Part shown: piece after piece, positions 23,695 through 34,485 of the stretch
How positions within the stretch are numbered: position 1 is the first letter of the stretch
Layout of the letters: each line of letters opens with the position of its first letter
Source of the DNA: Spirodela intermedia
Taxonomy: Eukaryota > Streptophyta > Magnoliopsida > Alismatales > Araceae
Reading direction: 5' to 3'
Assembly: GCA_902729315.2 (NCBI GenBank)
Contig: LR746264.1
Span: 9,579,878-9,643,877 of the forward strand
Length of the DNA stretch: 64,000 bases
Notes under the pieces: generated by a model
Seen by the model: only the letters and a program-made list of their open reading frames with translations
Database searches by the model: none
What the model was told of the DNA's origin: nothing
Program-made: the position numbers and the translations under genes

Positions 23695-25392
23695 ATGGTA
23701 AGTTTGTTTTCCAGAGGAGGGAAGGATGAGATTTACTGTTTTGTTTTATGGTTTCCTTGGTTTCACTACAAATGAGTTTCACCGGTTTATTCTAATTTGC
23801 AGGAGGAAAGGACGACGAAATCGGGATATGACGAGGTTGGTTTCCCACAAATTCGTCAATTCTACAGCTGATCATCAGCATGGAAGGCTAATATTTACTT
23901 GCATCTCCCTGCAGTACTCAGAATTCATTCTGAATTCCCGCGGTCTGAAGCTCTTTACCTGCAGATGGATTCCAAGGGACGACCCGGTAGCTCTCGTATT
24001 CCTCTGCCACGGTAATCTACTCCCATCTGGAGTCGTCTATCAGTACGAAGAATCAGCCCGAGCTTATAGAGTCCTCTTTAATCTTTATGCAGGATACTCC
24101 TTGGAGTGTAGCATATCAATGAGAGGCAAGCTCACATCAATCTCGGAATTATATCTTGAAACTTTTTGTTTATTGGCACCGTCTTTCCGAATGATTGTCA
24201 CATATCCAGAGAATCAGTCGGTTGTGAGTTGGCCGATACCGATTCTTAAACAGTACCTGATGATGATCCAGCAGTACCTTCCAGGGACAGCGACGCGCCT
24301 AGCGGAGGCAAGATATGCCGTCTACGGCATCGACTACGAGGGCCATGGGAAGTCCTCCGGGCTTAAAGGCTACATTCCAAGCTTCGACAACATCGTGAAG
24401 GACTGCAACGACTATTTCAGTAGCGTATGCGGTGAGGACGACGACGGTTCAAAGACGTTTCTGTTGTTAATTGTAGCGTGGCTTCTCATTCCCTCGCCGG
24501 TGATCTTGTAGAAAGACCGGAAAACAAGACTAGGCAGAGGTTTCTCTTCGGCGAGTCCATGGGCGGTGCTGTCGCTCTCCTCATCCACAGGAAGAAACCA
24601 ATGTTCTGGCATGGCGCCGTCCTAGTAGCACCCATGTGCAAGGTTCTCTCCCACCTACCTGGTCTCTTTCTCTCACTAAATTGTGCTGACTAATCTTTGA
24701 TCCCCTTAGATTTCGGACAAAATGAAGCCGCCTGCAATATTCGTCAATCTCTTGGGGACTGTGAGCAGAATGTTTCCAACGTGGGGCGTGGTACCTACTC
24801 TGAACATACTCAAGAACGCCAACAAGAACCCGGAGAGACGGGAGGAGGTAAGAACGCTCGATACGATCTGATTTGAAATGATATGACGACTAACACACCC
24901 TAGATTTATGAGAATATAATCCTCTTCGCATGGCTTCGGCAGCTGCTTCAAAACCCCTACTGTTACAAGGGCAGGCCCCGCCTGAAGACGGCCCACGAGC
25001 TCCTCTTGGCCAGCACAGACCTGGAGAAGAACCTCAACCAGGTAGCTCCGCTGGTCTCTCCCGTCTTCTCCACAAGAGCTTCCTTCCCGATCGACGTCCG
25101 TCTCTTACAGGTCTCCCTGCCGTTCCTCCTCCTCCATGGCGGCGACGACGTCATCACCGACCCAATGGTCAGCCAAGCGCTGTACGAGTCGGCGGCCAGC
25201 GCTGATAAGACCTTCAAGCTGTACCCGGGGATGTGGCACGCCCTCATCTCCGGTGAGCCGCCGGAGAGCATCGAGCTTGTCTTCTCCGACATCATTGCCT
25301 GGCTGACCGACCGGACGCGAAGCCGCGTGTCGATATCCGATGTTTTGACCGAGAGTCAGCTCTTTGGGAGCTCCTCCTCCACCCTACCCTGA
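23695..25392 (+). CDS. Monoacylglycerol-lipase-like alpha/beta hydrolase, tandem copy 2
   Basis: Nine exons: 23695-23697 (ATG only), 23803-23835, 23915-24011, 24093-24125, 24285-24431, 24512-24642, 24710-24847, 24943-25041 and 25111-25392. The product has 320 residues. The coding part of exon 1 is only the start codon: ATG is followed at once by the donor GTAAGT. The intron after 24125 uses a GC donor (GCAAGC) instead of GT. Family marks are YSEFILNSRGLKLFTCRW, LCHGYS and YEGHGKSSGLKGYIPSFD. The triad is Ser120 (GESMGG), Asp240 (HGGDDVITD) and His270 (GMWHAL). Shared exons of 33, 147, 131, 138 and 99 nt match copy 1 exactly. It is probably a cytosolic or membrane-associated ester hydrolase with a lipid or phenolic ester substrate. 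The N- and C-termini differ from copy 1. Confidence 0.9.
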
Positions 25393-27422
25393 CCGTGGGG
25401 GCTTCGTGGATTCGTCGCTGATGCGGGTGGTCGGTGCCTCTCAATCAATCGTTTCTCAGAGAAAAACTCAGGACAACACTGCTTGACTTTTCGACAAGAC
25501 AGCCGCCACAGGGGTTCACGTGATGTTTGGCCCACTTTGCCCAGGTAACTTTGAAATTATCTCATAAGGCTGATGACTGGGCCAGTGGATCCTATCAGAC
25601 AGCTCACTAACCGACATAATTATTGTCCCAGCTGTGGACCACAAACATATGGGCGAACGCGAAGATATTTCTAAAACAAAACTTTATCAGCCATATTTGT
25701 GTATTTCAGAAATCCTCAAGCCCACACTCAGATTTTCCCTCACCCGTTGACCGTTGCCCACGTCGCCTCCCTCCGTGTCTGCCACTCGAACCCCATACCA
25801 TTGGAAGACACTTGGTTCCGTAACACTATTATTTAAATCGACCCATAGAATGATGCATCTTCCAATACGAAATCAAGCTTCTGAACTCTTGAAAATTGGA
25901 TAAAATTAATGAGGTGCCGTTGGCATCTGATTGAGAGTTAATTGAGAATAAACGTAGTAGTCTGGTAATAACAAGTAACCATGGAACTTTAGTTACATCT
26001 TCTTTAGGGAACGCATATTCTAACAGGTACAATATTATTTTTCGGTAATAGTACATGATATAAGCTTCATTGGTTATTATTAAAATTCTAACCTTGACTT
26101 CTTCTACTATTCTCCACTAGTTCCCAGTCAACCCTTTTTCCATAAGTGGCCTTAACAAGAGAAAATTGCATAAATATGAGAAAATATTCTCAATTGGCAT
26201 ATGACTTTGAGTAAGTCAACCATAGGAAATAATTTGGTATTAAAAGTTCCCCTTCTTGAGATGAGTTTCCTCCAAAAAAGTCAACTTTGGTATATATGTA
26301 ATCCACTTCGTATGAATTCCATTGGCCCCTTAGATGTCACTTCCCCTATCAAATCAAAGAGCGGTTCCATCAGGAAAGACAGTAAGCCAAAATTATGACA
26401 CTACTTTATTAGTGTCAAAATCCTTTGGTCTTGGGAGCAGTATTTGATAAAATTGCCATTAACGTTGGCCTAATATCAAGATATTGAGTTACGAAAGGTG
26501 TAGCATTATGTTGCAACGTTGAAGATACTATAGCCGTAACATGATTTATGACACATGTTAAATATCGAAAGTTATAGACCTGCGTGTGAACACTATATGA
26601 TGGTTGAGATATATCATGTGGTACCTCATTGTCAAGCGAGCTTCATTCGTACATTTCGAAATGAGGATAAAATGCATATGGATTTGATCATCTTTCATTA
26701 TCAAATGAGTTTCCTTTAAAAAAAATGCCGTGCAATATAATGGCGATATGAAAGTGATATGAATGACTTTATTTCCAATTGGAAGAATTCAAAACAGAAC
26801 TTAGTTTTATCTCTAAAAACCAACTAATATACTACGCATTGAACTATCAAGGTCCCTTATGGAAAGTCTTTAAGGCCAGGCCATCATTAGTGAGGGAGAA
26901 GTTTCTCTCGACTAGGGAGACTTTAGATCCGTCAAAATGCACATTATATTATTATTTTTTACATTAGAAATATAGCAGTTTTGCAGGGATATTTTAGTAC
27001 CCCTCTTATTTTTCATTTATATTTACCTCCCTTCCATTATCGCTTCGATATTTGTTTTTTTTGTGGGAGCGCAGTTAACATGAACTCCAGAAGTGCCAAA
27101 TATGGTATCGCAAATAATTTTGCAGAAAGTTTAGTAATTAAAATAAGACTGGCATAGATTTCTTCAAAATTTATGAATTTTTGGTCGCGTGTAGTTCAAT
27201 CTGTGGCATATATGTTTGTTCTTCTGGCCATTTTCATTTACTTCAAACTTTAATTTCAGATACTCGTAGACTTTGAAGATGAGTGCTTTCTATTTATACA
27301 CAGAATAGTCTGTGTATTGAGAGAGTAAGACGATGGTGATGATCATGAAAAGAATAATTAGTGGATAAATTCTCACGCGGGGGAGTACAGTAGGGGGTGA
27401 GGGGGGGAGCTGTCGGGGTGTG
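25393..27422. other. Intergenic DNA, no gene seen
   Basis: The region becomes AT-rich after about 25800. No ORF longer than 75 codons and no family resemblance was found. GTCAA/TTGAC pentamers (W-box cores) occur repeatedly between 25480 and 26290. It lies beyond the 3' end of MAGL-like copy 2 and the 3' end of the dirigent gene, so terminators of both are expected here but could not be placed. Confidence 0.55.
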
Positions 27423-28094
27423 TCAGCTCAGGAAGACAGTGAGTAAGAGCTTCTTCTCTGCAGGACCAGTTGAGCTGACAAGAGCATTGATTCTCTTCAC
27501 CGTAGCGTACCCATTTGCTCCGTCGTACCTTCCCGTGCCGCCGATGACAGCAATATGGGACGCAGAGGACTCGGATTGGTAGATCCCGAAGAATCTCAGA
27601 CTGTCTTCCGGCTCGCCATCGGCGAATCTTGCGGTCATGGCCATCATATGGCTGCCGGAATCCCCCGGAACCGCCACGTAAATTCCTCGCGCTCTGCCCA
27701 CAAATGGTGATTGGACCGCGCTGCCTTCCCTCAGGTCCTCGTCAATCACTGTGATGACCCCAACCTCTAGTCCTTGAAGATCGGAGATGTACGGGACCCA
27801 GCTGCTGGATTCACCGCCGCCACCGGCAGCGGGAAGGTTGGCGCTGGGTTCCGGCGATGGAGTTCCTACAGGGTTATTGATAACTGGCTGGTTGTCGATG
27901 TTGGGCTCTGGCTCCGTCGAGGGAGTTCCTCCGTCCAGCATGTCGCTCATGAAGAAGACGATATGTTGGTGGGAACTTCGCGGCGGCGGCGGCGGCGGCG
28001 GCGGCGGCTGTGTTAGACCATAGTCCAGGCTTCGCCCCGAGGTGGTGGTGGTAATGGTGATCAAGATGGTGAGGAGCCGAGCTATGGTAGACAT
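27423..28094 (-). CDS. DIR: Dirigent protein, long ESB1/DIR10-like type
   Basis: This is a single-exon 223-residue protein. Residues 1-20 are a hydrophobic secretion signal (MSTIARLLTILITITTTTSG), followed by a run of nine prolines near residues 30-38 encoded by a GGC-type triplet run. HIVFFMSDMLDGGTPS (about 44-59) corresponds to the dirigent start motif. A Pro/Asn/Gly-rich linker spans about 60-100. The C-terminal beta-barrel part has GVITVIDEDL, ARGIYVAVPGDSGSHMMAMTARF, DSLRFFGIYQ, AVIGGTGRYDGANGYATV and LLLTVFLS. Dirigent proteins act in the apoplast and direct stereoselective coupling of phenoxy radicals. The long linker-bearing class includes ESB1, needed for Casparian-strip lignin (family knowledge). 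The specific role of this copy is inferred only. Confidence 0.9.
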   Translation of the reverse strand: MSTIARLLTILITITTTTSGRSLDYGLTQPPPPPPPPPRSSHQHIVFFMSDMLDGGTPSTEPEPNIDNQPVINNPVGTPSPEPSANLPAAGGGGESSSWVPYISDLQGLEVGVITVIDEDLREGSAVQSPFVGRARGIYVAVPGDSGSHMMAMTARFADGEPEDSLRFFGIYQSESSASHIAVIGGTGRYDGANGYATVKRINALVSSTGPAEKKLLLTVFLS

Positions 28095-28141
28095 GGCATC
28101 TGTCAGTCCTCAGCCGGGAATGCTATTTCGAGCCTCTCCGG

Positions 28142-28153
28142 TCTCATATATCT
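28142..28153 (-). promoter_or_regulatory. TATA-like box of the dirigent gene
   Basis: The minus strand reads AGATATATGAGA about 50-60 bp before the dirigent ATG. That would give a 5' UTR of only about 25 bp. No other TATA motif lies close by. Confidence 0.4.
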
Positions 28154-29329
28154 AAGAGTCTGATGGTCAACGCCATCACTGTCGTTGATTCAAGAGGTTC
28201 AGGTAGCGTTGAAGTGGGTTCTTACCGAAACCACATTGCAGCAAAAAATCCCTTCTGGTCAACGAGGTTCATATCTTATGGATTAATTTCGCATCCAACG
28301 ACTCCATTTCAAGGTCTATCTTATATAATAAAGAATACCGCCACGCCGCTTCTTCGCCGGCTCATCTCTTTTGACCCACCCCCATGGAGAGCTCTGAGTC
28401 CAATTCTTCAGGGGGAGAAATCACACATCGGCCAGAGTCTCCGATGAGGTGACTCCGGTGGCGGTTCCAGCTGCACCTGAAGGCAGACAACGGCTCACTG
28501 GCGTGGTTAAATCGGCGGCAATTAGATTGGTGGCAGTGGATTGCGGCACCAGTTAGTCTTCTTCCACGACGTTTTCCTCGCCTCTGTGAACCGTAGCGGA
28601 AGAACGGAACTCTTTGAGACGACGACGGGGATTGGCGATGAGTCGAAGTGGAGAGATGAGCTATGAGCTGCCCGTGGCTTTCATCTCCAAGTCCGTGGAT
28701 GTCAACTCGTTCAACTCTCGAGGGCTTAGCTCACCAAAAAAATTCATCATATTTCTTTCCAGGTAGAATTAAATTAGTGAACTATAGCAGTGGATTAGAA
28801 CTATTATGGTGGCATGTTTTGTAACGGGAGATCTTTCAACAGGGAGAGGGGACCAACCCAAACCCAACTGCACGTAGAAAGACGTGCCTTTAGGCCAGAA
28901 CTTTAAAAGGCCAGGCCTGGTCTGCCACATTCACCTTCTCCACGGAGAGAGTAGGGAGAGGGAGGGAGAGAGAGAGAGAGAGAAGAGATTTGCCATGGAA
29001 TAACGATAAGATCGTTCAATAATATAAAACCGTCCACCTTTGGTAGGCCCCGACCATATAGAAAAGCATAAATATGTTAATGATACTTCTCACAGAGGCA
29101 GAGAAAGATAGATAGATAGATAGATCGATCGATCGGGAGAGAGAGAGAGGTCTGGTGAACATTCGGATCATAAAAATTTAAGCTATCTAAGACAAGGTCT
29201 TCAACAGCGAATTCTTCAATTATCATGACAACGGTTAATTCAGATGTAATCTGTTCCCCCTCATGAACTGGTGCATCTACTCGTAGACGAGGCCCTTCCC
29301 TCCATTGCGGCGTTGCTACGTCCTCCACC
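28154..29329. other. Intergenic DNA between dirigent and NaKR genes
   Basis: This holds the upstream region of the dirigent gene and the 3' flank of the NaKR gene. GA-rich tracts occur near 28950-28985 and a (GATA)n(GATC)n(GA)n tract at 29103-29150. No gene was recognised. Confidence 0.55.
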
Positions 29330-30460
29330 TCAGATGAGTTCCATGGTTGGGGAAGGTGATGGCCAGAGCTGCGCGTTCTTCACCTTGGAGAAGCTTGACA
29401 GTACGGCGAGAGGCGTCACGTCTCCGACCACCGTCACCTTCTTGGCGGCGAAGTCCACGTCGAAGGACCTCACGCCTGCTCAAGAGTCCGCCATACAATC
29501 AACAATATTTTTTGCGGAAAATGTTTTAAACCCTGTATAGGATTTAGGGTTTAAAGAAATCAATAGCTTAGTCCGATTGATGAATTCAACTGAGCGAGTC
29601 TCACCTTCCATGCGGGAAAGATGCTTCTTCACCTTCGCTTCGCAGCCCTTGCAATGGAGAGAAACCCTCAAGACTACAACCTGGATAGAGAAAACCAATC
29701 GTACCAACAGAGGCTAGTGAATTCTAGGGGCTCTATCCCTTTTGGAATGAGCTGGGTAGAAGCTGAACATTAGGATATAAACCTGGTCCGGGGTTCTTGC
29801 CGAGGAAGATAAGATGTCGGACTTCTTGCCCACCGGAGAGGAGAACCTCGTCTCCGACAAGGAAGAGGAGCTCCTAAAGAAGGACCACGCTTGTGATCCA
29901 CCCAAAGGAGACTGCCTGATAACAGCACGATCGTCCCCTTCGGCAGTGTAAGATCTTGAAGATGGAACGGGAGAGTCGTCACCCCTTGTGATCTCGAGCC
30001 TCGTCGGTGGTAGAGAGAGACGAGATGAAGAAGACAGTGATGAAGAAGAAGCTCGAAGGAGACCCTGAACTCGTGATGAATCAGCGGAATATGACGCTGA
30101 AAAACGAGACGGCTTTAGAATAGGCGAGTCTTCCCCTGTTACAATCTGAAACCTGGTGGACTTGATCCGGGTCAATGCTGGCACCGGGTCCTCGTCCGGG
30201 TCGAAGAAAGGGCCGTCGTCTTCCTCGTCAAGGAGGTAGCGAGAGGAGGAGGAGGCGGGGCTGATCAGGTTCCCAGTAATCTCCGAGCTCTTCCTGCTCT
30301 TATGCGGGCATGACTTCTGCTTCTCAGTGGCCATCCAGTTACGTGCTCTTCTGCGGCGGTCGAACCCTCTGTCGCCATAGCTTGTGCATGTTGCCGCAGA
30401 CGCCGGCGAAGTGCACGAGATGCTCACTCCCTTCACACCTCGGAAAAGGAAAGACGCCAT
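29330..30460 (-). CDS. NAKR: NaKR-type heavy-metal-associated domain protein
   Basis: Three exons on the minus strand: 30460-29783, 29680-29605 and 29475-29330 give 299 residues, with GT-AG introns. Residues 1-226 are a basic, Ser-rich region with SSSRYLLD near 72 and an acidic patch (EEDDGPFFDPDEDP). The C-terminal HMA domain starts at TPDQVVVLRVSLHCKGC, with Cys236 and Cys239 of the metal-binding CxxC. It continues with EAKVKKHLSRMEG, FAAKKVTVVGDVTPL and SKVKNAQLWP, the hallmark ending of SODIUM POTASSIUM ROOT DEFECTIVE (NaKR) proteins. NaKR1 acts in phloem companion cells, affects Na/K balance and helps transport FT (known for Arabidopsis). The chain ends in MELI with no isoprenylation box, unlike HIPPs. 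Reading straight through the exon 1 donor gives a false longer ORF. Confidence 0.92.
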
Positions 30461-30600
30461 GGCCTGCCGGAGCTCGCATCGGGATGAAGAGCCTCTCGGA
30501 AATTCCCCACAAAGGTGACCTCCACCTGCTTTTAAGCCGGGGGTGGGAGACGAGGACCTGATTCGTCGTACGCACTCGTCGGATGCACATCTTGCACCAA

Positions 30601-30610
30601 CATTTATAAA
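30601..30610 (-). promoter_or_regulatory. TATA box of the NaKR gene
   Basis: The minus strand reads TTTATAAATG about 140 bp before the NaKR start codon. That position fits a leader of roughly 110 bp. Confidence 0.5.
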
Positions 30611-31387
30611 CTAGGGATGTTTCTCGATAATGGAGGACCCCCGAAGGGCCGTCACTCGGGCCACTGTCTTTCTCATTATCGAATCTCCCCCCATCGATCG
30701 TCTTCGATCAATGCCTCTAAAGGCATGGCTTTCGAGGTACCAGATGAGAAACCCTAAAAGGGTTTTGTAAAAGAAGGCCCAAGCTGTCACCCCAGACTGT
30801 TATGGGCGTGCCCACCAGCTCCGTCCACTGCCATCGCCATCGCCGCCTGGCGGCACACGCGGGGACGGCACCATCATTTAGGCGTGGCCCGCTTCCAGTG
30901 CCTGCGCCTCTGCCCTCGCGCTGCGGGTTTCTTGAAGGAGCATCCTCCTCTCGACGTGTGCCGAGATCTACGGGCCGGCCACCAGACGGCATACGAGAAG
31001 TGATGTAGATGGAATGTACTGCGACGGCCACCACCAACCTCCGGCAGTCCAGATCTTCCATGGCCGGCGATGGGGAACGTCCGATCTGGCCCACCGGCGG
31101 GGAGGAATCTCATGACGGCGGTGGGGGCATCGGATTCGATGGGAATTATGGCGGCGGGAATCCAAGGAATAATGGTGTCGGAAGGAGGACCGAAGAGGAA
31201 AAGGCGGCGGCGCGTTCTCATCCTCTTCCACAATTCCGCCGTCGCCGCTGGTTTCCTTTACTCCCCTCGCGACCATAACTGATTCCTTCGCAGGAAAGTC
31301 GAACGAGAGAGCGAGAGAGAGAGAGAGAGACGTCTTCATCAAGAAACCTCCGCCCAAGAGCTTTCAGTAGATCGGGGCCGGTTTTTT
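30611..31387. other. Spacer between NaKR and TRM genes
   Basis: The region is GC-rich. Several overlapping ORFs of 70-129 codons occur on both strands but show no family resemblance and are probably frame shadows of the composition. It contains the NaKR promoter and the 3' flank of the TRM gene, with a short GA tract at 31304-31330. Confidence 0.45.
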
Positions 31388-34300
31388 TTACAGAGAGAGC
31401 ATCTCAGAGACCAAGTCCTGCAATAGATCATCCTTCAGCATCCGCTCCACCTCCCTGCCGACCGAATCAACATCATCCGCCAGATCCGACCACCGCGCGT
31501 CATCCAAGAACTTGCCCGAATTGGCCGAGAGCACTTCCGCGCGCTGCCGACCCAAGAACTCCCACACTTCCTCCGTGAGAGTCCTCCGGCAATCCCGTCC
31601 ACCATTCTTCTTCACCCACGGTCGAAGCTCCATGTTCAGGGCAAGAAGATCAGCAAGAACTAAGTTGACAATGTCAAAGAGAAGCTTCCTATCAGCCTTC
31701 GGCCAGTAATCCTCGCTGCTGTACGTCTGCTCGAGCTTCTCGAATACCTCCGGGCAGATCGGGGATTCCGGGGCGAAGAAACCACAGAAGAGCTCGTCCC
31801 ATTCGGCTCTGTGGAAGCCCGCTTCGCTGAGAATTTGGAGGAGATAAGCGAAGTCCCTGTCTTCTTCCTCCACGAAGGTCGGAGAACCGAGGATTTCTCC
31901 ACTACTGTCCACTTCCTCGCTCCCGACCAGTCCGTCGGCGTAAGCGTCCGCCGACTCCAGCTTAAGAAGTTGGAGCTTTAATCGGAGCTCTGCAGAGAGA
32001 AGGTGTCAGGGTTACCGGCGAGCGAAGGAAGAAGGTGGGATAATGTTGCTGTGAGAGACCTCGAAGATCTGCGCTGAGTCTTTCAAAGCTTTCAGGGGGT
32101 GATCCATTCTCAATAGGCTGCTCGAGCACAGAGATGGGGCTGGGTTGATCACCTTCCTTGGGGATCACCGACGGCGTTTGGCCGGGAGGGGACTCTGCTT
32201 GCGGATGATCGGGCGACGTTTCCTATTTAAGATAAAAGTTCATCAACGAAGGAAAACACCGAGCCATACATTTCATAAAAAATAAACGAGCAAGAACAAA
32301 AAATTCGGTGTAGGTTTAGGGTTTCTTCTGGCATGAACATAAAAAACGAACCTTTAAGCCGGTTTCTCTCTCGGGGTCAACGGTGTAGTAATTATCAACG
32401 GCAGATGAAGTGGAGCATAACGACTGCGACGGCTGCTGCACCTCAACAGGAGAGCAAGATCCTGAGGAACAAGACTTGTCCATGGGCAAAGCCTTCTCAG
32501 GGGAACGATCGAGGAGCTCGTCATGGTCCACATGAATTTCCCTGACGGGACGCTTATTTTCTTCCTCATCTGTGTTTGAAGCCTGGGAAGTGTCCGGGGA
32601 AGCCTTAGACCTCTGATTCGATGATCGTGGCTCGGAGGACCTCCTGGAACCAAGATTCAGCAAATCTTTAAGCACGAACGGATTGTCAACGCGATCAGGG
32701 CGCTGTTTAATGAAGGAATTCAAGCTTCCATTGATGGCGGACGAAGCAGGAACGGATTTGGATCTTCGAAGGCCACCCGACTGCCCATCCTTCCAACCAT
32801 CCTTGCTGCTGATGCCTCTGGGGCTAGACCACCTCTCAAGGACCTTCTTCCCAGAGATTCTCTCCTGCAGACTCCCCCGACACGGAAATGAACTAGAGGG
32901 CGCCTCCAGCATCTCCCCGTCAGATAGAGCAAGCATTTCACCTAATGTGCTGCACCTACGTTCAGAAAGCGTGTCCCGCTGCTTGTGGGCCATCATCCAC
33001 CTCTCAGACAGATGCCTCCTAGCGTCCCTAGTGGCATGCGTTTCAGTCAGATCGGGCGCACTGTAGCTCTTACCCCAGGCATCGCTTTGAGAGTCAGTGT
33101 GCCCCGAGAGAGATGAAGTAGCCGGCGATCTCTGTGGGTACCCATGGCTAGAGAGTGTGCTATGTCTTGAATCATATGGCCTCCCGTGTTCACCAGTGAC
33201 AGTGTGCCTCATGTGCCAGGTAACTTCTTTAGCAATCTCCCTAGAACGCCTTGTTCTGTGGGTCACCTCGCTGTCACCAGACAGGGTGTGTCTCTCTCTT
33301 AGCTCCGGAAATGTCTCCCTTCTTCCATATCTCTTAGATTCCCTGGATCGTCTGTCACCAAATTGAAGATTCTCTGCAGTGCCTGGAGCCTCTGCGGTGC
33401 CATGATTAACCTTCTGAAGACTAGGCTTCAGGACAACAATGCGAGTAGGGAGAAAGCCTGGCTCCTCATTTTGGTCAAGCTTCGATTTTGACGGCTGCCT
33501 CGAATGAGAGACAGGATGCTCTCTGAGGCGATGAACAAAAATATCAGTCTCGCTCTTATGCGCGACATGTTTCTGCCCTGGAGCACTCCTGTCCGCCATC
33601 GTCTCTGACTTCCGGCACACTTCACTGCTTTCATACTTTGGCATATTAGAGGACTTCAGTATCGTGATTCTTGCTTCAGGAGCGGCGGGAAGAGGATGCA
33701 AATCTTGCAGTTGCCGCATGAAGAGAGAGTCTGGTTCCTCGAGAAACTTGAGGAAAAGCTCTTTACTGGAATCCAGCACCTCCAACGCATCACTGAGTTC
33801 CTGGGAGTGCTGAAGCTCCTCATTCATGGAGAGCCGCTTTGCATCCATGAACGTCTGCCGAATGACGGCCATATCCGTATCTCTTTGCCTAGACTTTAGA
33901 GACCCCTTGTGAGCAGACCAGGTGCGTTTCTCGACCTTCTCCGTCTCCATAACTTCAAAAACGTCTTTAAACTCTCGACTCTTCTCTCCATGAGAACCTC
34001 TCGACGATGCCTTATGGAACGACGCTGTGGACTCCCTTGAATGCAGATTGCTGGAATGTGGAGCAGGCAGTGAATCGAGACCCATTAACTTGGCTATCAC
34101 ACTTGGTGAATGGCGCCTGGATGCCACTTGGTTTGGGATCTCCTCATCCATCAGTGACTTAACACGGGTGCCGTTAGGCCTTTTCAGTAGACTTTTCCGA
34201 TTGTCAAAGGCAGACTGCACCAAAACGCATCAGATGTATAAGTTTAAGTTGAAAGACAAACTACAGTTAATGAAACATGCTAATGCAATCAAAATAGTTG

Positions 34301-34485
34301 AAAGAGGGGGATTTCAATAGCCTGCATGTTTTATTCGTCACTGAAATGGAAACTTATTGAACATCAGTAATCGAATAACAAATGATACTCGAGGAAAGCA
34401 AATAGCAAATGATTACCACTCTTTGCTGATGTAGAATTCCAATTCTGCCATCTGATTCCACCTTAGAACCTGTATTTTGTTTCAT
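31388..34485 (-). CDS. TRM: TRM / DUF4378 protein (TON1-recruiting-motif family)
   Basis: Four coding exons on the minus strand: 34485-34417, 34214-32352, 32222-32060 and 31989-31388. All have GT-AG junctions, giving 898 residues. Near residue 60 lies SPSVIAKLMGLDSLP, the DUF3741 (VARLMGL) motif. FKDVFEVMETEKVEKR, FMDAKRLSMNEELQ and LLLF-type segments follow (about 100-180). The middle is Ser/Arg-rich and probably disordered. QPSPISVLEQP and ESFERLSADLRG precede the C-terminal DUF4378 region (about 700-898), with DFAYLLQILSEAGFH, DIVNLVLAD and DDLLQDLVSEMLSL. TRM proteins recruit TON1-PP2A complexes to cortical microtubules and shape cells and organs (family knowledge). The first ATG of the exon at 34499-34417 is taken as start. 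Upstream non-coding leader exons are likely, and an N-terminal extension is possible. Confidence 0.85.

Noticed and set aside
23611-23701. Upstream ATG (MPVVGTLLAS) as start of MAGL-like copy 2
   Set aside because: After splicing it reads a different frame from the conserved hydrolase exons. Only the ATG at 23695 fits.
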